Position numbers and translations under genes: made by a program
Shown: piece by piece, positions 13,147-16,845 of the stretch
Numbering within the stretch: position 1 is the stretch's first letter
Layout of the letters: every line of letters starts with the position of its first letter
The notes under the pieces: model-generated
The model's input: only the letters and a program-made list of their open reading frames with translations
The model's database searches: none
What the model was told of the DNA's origin: nothing
Assembly: GCA_001818365.1 (NCBI GenBank)
Contig: MHKK01000035.1
Coordinates: 7,395 to 24,239 of the forward strand
Source: Candidatus Komeilibacteria bacterium RIFCSPHIGHO2_01_FULL_52_14
GTDB taxonomy: Bacteria > Patescibacteriota > Patescibacteriia > UBA1558 > 2-01-FULL-52-15
DNA: 16,845 bases
Reading direction: 5' to 3'

Positions 13147-13196
13147 GGAGCGGGCCGCCTCTGGCGAGCCTCGCTCCATCTCGCCCCTCCGGGGCG
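13147..13196 (-). repeat. Two strong hairpins in the tRNA-Gly/tRNA-Leu spacer
   Basis: CGCCCC-TCC-GGGGCG (13182-13196), and a stem GGAGCG, GGC, CGCC around TCT (13147-13177) whose partner strand carries single bulges between the blocks. No T-run follows on the minus strand, so they are spacer structures rather than terminators. Confidence 0.6.
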
Positions 13197-13198
13197 GA

Positions 13199-13273
13199 TG
13201 GAGCGGGAGACGGGGATCGAACCCGCGACCTCTTCCTTGGCAAGGAAGCGTTCTACCGCTGAACTACTCCCGC
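13199..13273 (-). tRNA. tRNA-Gly(GCC)
   Basis: Acceptor GCGGGAG/CTCCCGC, D-arm GTTC/GAAC, anticodon arm CTTCC-TTGCCAA-GGAAG (anticodon GCC), T-arm GCGGG-TTCGATC-CCCGT, discriminator T and encoded CCA. It is the first tRNA after tig. Confidence 0.97.
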
Positions 13274-13287
13274 GTGAAACGCTGACT

Positions 13288-13315
13288 ATCGTACCAAAAC
13301 ACACGAAATTGGCAA
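13288..13315 (-). promoter_or_regulatory. Candidate tRNA operon promoter
   Basis: Minus strand: TTGCCA (13310-13315), 16-bp spacer, TACGAT (13288-13293), placing the RNA start about 8 nt before tRNA-Gly. No terminator separates it from tig, so read-through is also possible. Confidence 0.45.
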
Positions 13316-13318
13316 GGT

Positions 13319-14599
13319 TTACCTTACGAGCCGCCCTACCAGCGCCTCCATTACTTTCCGGTTCGTGATAATCGTCCCCACGTACCGCTCAAAATCTTTT
13401 GAGGAAAAACTCTCGGCCAGCTTTGTATCGTCCGAGTATCGCTCTTTCTGCCGGGCAATTTCCGCTGCAATCTCTTCGGCAGTGGCCTGAATAGCCAGCA
13501 ATTTTGAAAACTCACGAATGACCAGCGCCGCGCGCACGCGACGCTTCGCCTGCTCCTGGAATCCCGCGCGCAGTTCCGGGAGCGTTTTTTTGATGCTCTG
13601 AAGATACTTTTCCCATTCCATGCCGCGCCCCTCGACATCATCCTGAAGCTCGATCAGCATTTTATCGACCTCGACTTCCGTCATGCGCTTCGGGATGTCC
13701 CCGATCGTTGCTTGCGCGAGAATCCTATCGAGGACTTCGTTTTCGATCCGGTGCACCTCGGCAAGTTCCTTTTCCGATTGTAAATTCTCCCGTATCCGGT
13801 CCAATAACGCGGCATAGGTCCCGCCGTGAACGACCTGCGCCCACTCGTCGTTTTTCTCCGGCAGCATCCTGTCGTACACTCCGATAACTTCCACATGAAA
13901 CTGGGCCTGCTTGCCGGCCAGCCGCTCCTCAACGTACGGCGTCGGAAACGTAAGTTCGAAATCTTTTACCCCGCCCGCTTTCATCCCCGTGAGCTGCGCT
14001 TCAAATCCCGGTATCATGCTCTTACTTCCTAGGACCACTGAAAACTTCTTTCCGGCGCCCCCCTCGATCGGAGCCCCGTCACGCGTCACGGTAAAATTGA
14101 TCTCCAGCTTATCGCCGTCGCGTGCGGCGCGATCGGCGAGCACTTCCTTTGCCTGCATGCCGCGCAGTTCCTCGACAAGCTTCTCGATGTCTTCTTCGTG
14201 AACGGTGATCGGCATATGCATAATGCGAATCGCCTCCCACTTGTTCAGTGACACGTCGGGAACAACCGCAACCTCGGCAGTAAATACGAACGGATTCCCC
14301 GGGGCCAGCTTCTCGACGCGGACGACGGGCTTTCCGAAGACCGAAAAGGTTTGCTTGGTAAGAGCTTGGGAAAGCGCAATCGTCGCGGCTTCCTCGGCCG
14401 CAGCTTCATAGAGCGCCGATTCGCCGACGCGCTGCTTTACGATATCAATCGGGGCCTTGCCGACACGGAATCCCGGGATCGTGGTTTTTTGGGCAAGCTT
14501 TGTCGCTGCGCGGGCAAGATACGGAGAAAATTCCCCCGCCTCGAGCTCGACGGTAAGCGTGACCTCGCCGTTTCCTTTGTTCGCAACGGACGTTTTCAT
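13319..14599 (-). CDS. tig: Trigger factor, ribosome-associated chaperone
   Basis: A 426-aa peptidyl-prolyl isomerase and chaperone that binds nascent chains at the ribosome exit tunnel. The N-terminal ribosome-binding domain (1-115) carries the signature IPGFRVGKAP with GFRVGK at 43-48. The FKBP-like domain spans about 150-240 (RDGDKLEINFTV, VVLGSKSMIPGFEAQLTGM, FPTPYVEERLAGKQAQFHVEV). The remainder is the helical substrate-binding C-terminal arm. Length is normal. The ATG directly abuts the hppA stop (TAAATG) and there is no Shine-Dalgarno sequence, so translation is probably coupled to hppA. The tRNAs follow 45 nt downstream. Confidence 0.96.
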   Translation of the reverse strand: MKTSVANKGNGEVTLTVELEAGEFSPYLARAATKLAQKTTIPGFRVGKAPIDIVKQRVGESALYEAAAEEAATIALSQALTKQTFSVFGKPVVRVEKLAPGNPFVFTAEVAVVPDVSLNKWEAIRIMHMPITVHEEDIEKLVEELRGMQAKEVLADRAARDGDKLEINFTVTRDGAPIEGGAGKKFSVVLGSKSMIPGFEAQLTGMKAGGVKDFELTFPTPYVEERLAGKQAQFHVEVIGVYDRMLPEKNDEWAQVVHGGTYAALLDRIRENLQSEKELAEVHRIENEVLDRILAQATIGDIPKRMTEVEVDKMLIELQDDVEGRGMEWEKYLQSIKKTLPELRAGFQEQAKRRVRAALVIREFSKLLAIQATAEEIAAEIARQKERYSDDTKLAESFSSKDFERYVGTIITNRKVMEALVGRLVR

Positions 14600-16630
14600 T
14601 TAGGAGAGGAAGTAAATCAGGAGCAGCGCCACGATATTGAGAATCTTGATCATCGGGTTGATGGCCGGGCCTGCCGTATCCTTGTACGGATCACCCACCG
14701 TGTCGCCGGTAATCGCGGCTTTATGGGCATCGCTTCCCTTGCCGCCGTAATTTCCTTGTTCGATATATTTCTTGGCATTGTCCCAAGCGCCTCCGCCCGA
14801 GGTCATCGCAATAGCAAGGAACAACCCGGTTACGATACTGCCGATAAGCGTCCCGCCGACAACCAAGGCAACCTGTTCCTTTCCTCCGCGGCCGAACCCA
14901 AAGAGTAGCGCGAGGATAATCGGGACCAGAACCGGAATCAGTGCGGGTATGATCATTTGACGAATAGCTCCTTTGGTCACGATATCAACCGTGCGCGAGT
15001 AATCGGGCTTTTCGGTGCCTGCCATGATCCCGGTTTTCTCGCGGAACTGGCGTCTGACGTCTTCAACGACGGTGCCGGCAACTTTTCCAACCGCTTCCAT
15101 CGAGAGCGAGCTGAACACGAACGGCAGCAGTCCGCCGATAAATAAGCCGATCAGCACCAAGTGGTTATCAAGCGCGAAAGTGGTAAAGATATTCGCGTGA
15201 GCCAGGTCGGTAATAAAAGCGTTAAAGAGCACCAGTGCTGCCAAACCGGCCGAGGCGATCGCGTATCCTTTCGTCACGGCCTTCGTCGTATTGCCCACGG
15301 CGTCGAGCGGATCGGTCACCTCATCGCGGATTTTTTTGTCCATGTTGCTCATCTCGGCAATCCCGCCCGCATTGTCGGTAATCGGGCCGTACGCATCGAT
15401 CGCAACGATCGCACCGGCAAGCGACAGCATGCTCATAGCCGCTACCGCAACACCATACACGCCGGCCAGATTGTAACTCACCAGAATACCGACACAGATC
15501 GCGATAGCGGGTAGCGCAGTTGCGCGCATGCTGACCGCAAGACCGGCGATGACGTTCGTACCGTGTCCGGTCGTTGCCGCTTTTGCGATAGTTCGTACCG
15601 GTTTATATTTCGTCGAGGTATAGTATTCCGTGATCACGACCATCGCCGCTGAAACACCCAAACCGACAAGTGCCGCAAAATATACATTCAAAGGGTTGAG
15701 CGTGCCCACGTCGCTCAAGAGAGCTTTCGTCACCGGGTAGAGCCCGATCGCCGCAAGGATGCCGGTCGCACAAAGCCCTTTATACAACGCTGCCATGATC
15801 CGCTTCTTTTCACCGAGCCGGACGAAGAAAAGCCCGATAACCGATGCCACGATACCCACGGCACCCACGGCAAGCGGATACAGGATCGCATTCTCGCTGT
15901 CCTTGAATGAAAGGAACGCAAGCAACATGGCGGCAACTGCCGTCACCGCGTACGTTTCAAACAGATCGGCCGCCATACCGGCGCAATCACCAACATTGTC
16001 GCCTACGTTGTCCGCGATCACCGCCGGATTTCGCGGATCATCTTCCGGAATATTCGCTTCAATTTTCCCTACCAAATCGGCACCGACATCGGCAGCTTTT
16101 GTAAAGATACCTCCGCCGAGTCGGGCAAAGACCGAGATCAAACTACCGCCGAATGAAAGTCCGATGAGCACGCGCGGGTTAAAAATACTGGGACTGATAA
16201 AATACAAACCAGCTACTCCCAGGAGCGCCAAACCGACTACCAGAAAGCCCGTAACGGATCCGCCCTGCACCGCAACGCCGAGCGCCGCGGACAGGCCCTG
16301 CTTCGCCGCCTCGGCAGTACGGACATTTGCCCGCACCGATACGTTCATACCGATAATGCCTGCGGCTGCGGAGAGCACCGCGCCGACCAAAAAGCTCAAT
16401 GCGGTCGCCCAGCCCAAAAAAATCCATAAAATAAGAATCAGGGGAACGGCAATATACCCGACGGTTTTGTACTGGCGCATCAGATACGCCCGTGCCCCTT
16501 CCTGTATCGCTGCGGCTATCGCCTGCATCTGCTCGTTACCGGCCGATTTCTTCATAATGTGCTGCGCCAGAAACAATCCGTAGACAATGGCGCCCGCAGC
16601 GACGAGAAGAGCGATCAGGGTAATAGGCAT
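14600..16630 (-). CDS. hppA: K+-independent proton-pumping membrane pyrophosphatase
   Basis: A 676-aa integral membrane pump hydrolysing PPi to drive H+ out of the cytoplasm. About 16 hydrophobic helices are visible. Pyrophosphate/Mg sites: DVGADLVGKIEANIPEDDPR, NPAVIADNVGDNVGDCAG (about residues 198-215) and the C-terminal GDTVGDPYKDTAGPAINP. Lys450 in GNTTKAVTKGYAIASAGL marks the K+-independent class, where K+-dependent enzymes have Ala. The length is in the usual 660-770 range. It starts 16 nt after nusA without a recognisable Shine-Dalgarno sequence. PPi from nucleotide and tRNA chemistry would be its fuel, useful in a cell with little respiration. Confidence 0.97.
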   Translation of the reverse strand: MPITLIALLVAAGAIVYGLFLAQHIMKKSAGNEQMQAIAAAIQEGARAYLMRQYKTVGYIAVPLILILWIFLGWATALSFLVGAVLSAAAGIIGMNVSVRANVRTAEAAKQGLSAALGVAVQGGSVTGFLVVGLALLGVAGLYFISPSIFNPRVLIGLSFGGSLISVFARLGGGIFTKAADVGADLVGKIEANIPEDDPRNPAVIADNVGDNVGDCAGMAADLFETYAVTAVAAMLLAFLSFKDSENAILYPLAVGAVGIVASVIGLFFVRLGEKKRIMAALYKGLCATGILAAIGLYPVTKALLSDVGTLNPLNVYFAALVGLGVSAAMVVITEYYTSTKYKPVRTIAKAATTGHGTNVIAGLAVSMRATALPAIAICVGILVSYNLAGVYGVAVAAMSMLSLAGAIVAIDAYGPITDNAGGIAEMSNMDKKIRDEVTDPLDAVGNTTKAVTKGYAIASAGLAALVLFNAFITDLAHANIFTTFALDNHLVLIGLFIGGLLPFVFSSLSMEAVGKVAGTVVEDVRRQFREKTGIMAGTEKPDYSRTVDIVTKGAIRQMIIPALIPVLVPIILALLFGFGRGGKEQVALVVGGTLIGSIVTGLFLAIAMTSGGGAWDNAKKYIEQGNYGGKGSDAHKAAITGDTVGDPYKDTAGPAINPMIKILNIVALLLIYFLS

Positions 16631-16646
16631 AGGGATGAAAATTTAT

Positions 16647-16845
16647 TTATTTTTTAGTCGCCTCGGCAACTTCGGCAGCCGGAGCGGCCGACGCAGCCGC
16701 AGGGGCTGCCCCCTCGGTTGCGGCTGCGGCCGCGGCGGCTTCCGCCTCGGCCATTTGAATGGATCCGTCCTCTTTCGCTATATCGATGCGCAACCCGACG
16801 AGACGCGATGCGAGCCGCACATTCTGGCCGCCGCGGCCGATCGCG
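16647..16845 (-). CDS. nusA: Transcription factor NusA, C-terminal end (partial)
   Basis: The last 65 residues of a protein cut by the window edge. AIGRGGQNVRLASRLVGLRI matches the last KH domain of NusA, whose GxGGQN loop binds RNA in transcription pausing and antitermination. A 35-residue Ala/Glu/Pro-rich tail (AEAEAAAAAATEGAAP, then ending EATKK) follows in place of any acidic repeat domains. The stop is TAA at 16647-16649. It is the first visible gene of nusA-hppA-tig. Confidence 0.9.
   Translation of the reverse strand, partial: AIGRGGQNVRLASRLVGLRIDIAKEDGSIQMAEAEAAAAAAATEGAAPAAASAAPAAEVAEATKK

Noticed and set aside
12686..13285. 199-codon plus-strand frame over both tRNAs
   Set aside because: It contains the typical false peptides made by reading through tRNA genes in reverse (GRESNPH, RRGSNPRP).
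15759..16583. 274-codon plus-strand frame over hppA
   Set aside because: It is antisense to a strongly conserved pump, with low-complexity Ser/Thr/Pro composition.
1..16845. CRISPR array, IS element or prophage genes
   Set aside because: No regularly spaced repeats, transposase, integrase or phage structural gene is visible.

Overview
The window looks like chromosomal DNA from a Patescibacteria (CPR) genome, probably a Parcubacteria-like lineage. No marker gene here proves this. It rests on the combination of a lamin-tail-domain surface protein beside ssb, a K+-independent membrane pyrophosphatase next to nusA and tig, a SemiSWEET gene, a patchy nucleotide-metabolism set, and families of GC-rich palindromes. 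The standard code is used, with TAA, TAG and TGA stops.

Layout. 1-864: a Cys-rich secreted protein or lipoprotein (+) with a strong terminator. 864-3673: ssb followed by a 775-aa lamin-tail/OB-fold surface protein (-). 3674-4243: no firm gene, but many hairpins, promoter-like sites on both strands and a bidirectional terminator. 4244-6189: a purD remnant and a divergent purH (-). 6370-6795: a small Cys-rich anchored protein with a leaderless-looking promoter (+). 6919-8413: pyrF-pyrE (-). 8414-9104: a divergent regulatory region and a 66-aa ORF (+). 9105-12134: guaB-purA (+), three bases apart. 12135-12338: palindromes and a repeat. 12339-12668: SemiSWEET (-). 12669-12988: an inverted-repeat element and hairpins. 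12989-13273: tRNA-Gly(GCC) and tRNA-Leu(UAA) (-). 13319-16845: nusA (partial)-hppA-tig (-).

How the genes work together. purH, guaB and purA meet at IMP: PurH would make it, GuaB takes it toward GMP and PurA toward AMP. pyrE-pyrF form the last two steps to UMP. purB, guaA and an intact purD are absent from the window, so the purine branch is incomplete here. The nucleotide genes all carry clear Shine-Dalgarno sequences, whereas hppA, tig, SemiSWEET and the 6370 gene do not. This suggests that the nucleotide block has a separate history. The nusA-hppA-tig block is ordinary housekeeping.

The most unusual part is the tRNA-Leu surroundings. The complete tRNA sits between arms of a perfect 11-bp inverted repeat, and those arms continue into a tRNA-Leu-like 5' half on one side and a possible variable arm and acceptor strand on the other. 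A run of near-perfect palindromes and a terminator follow.
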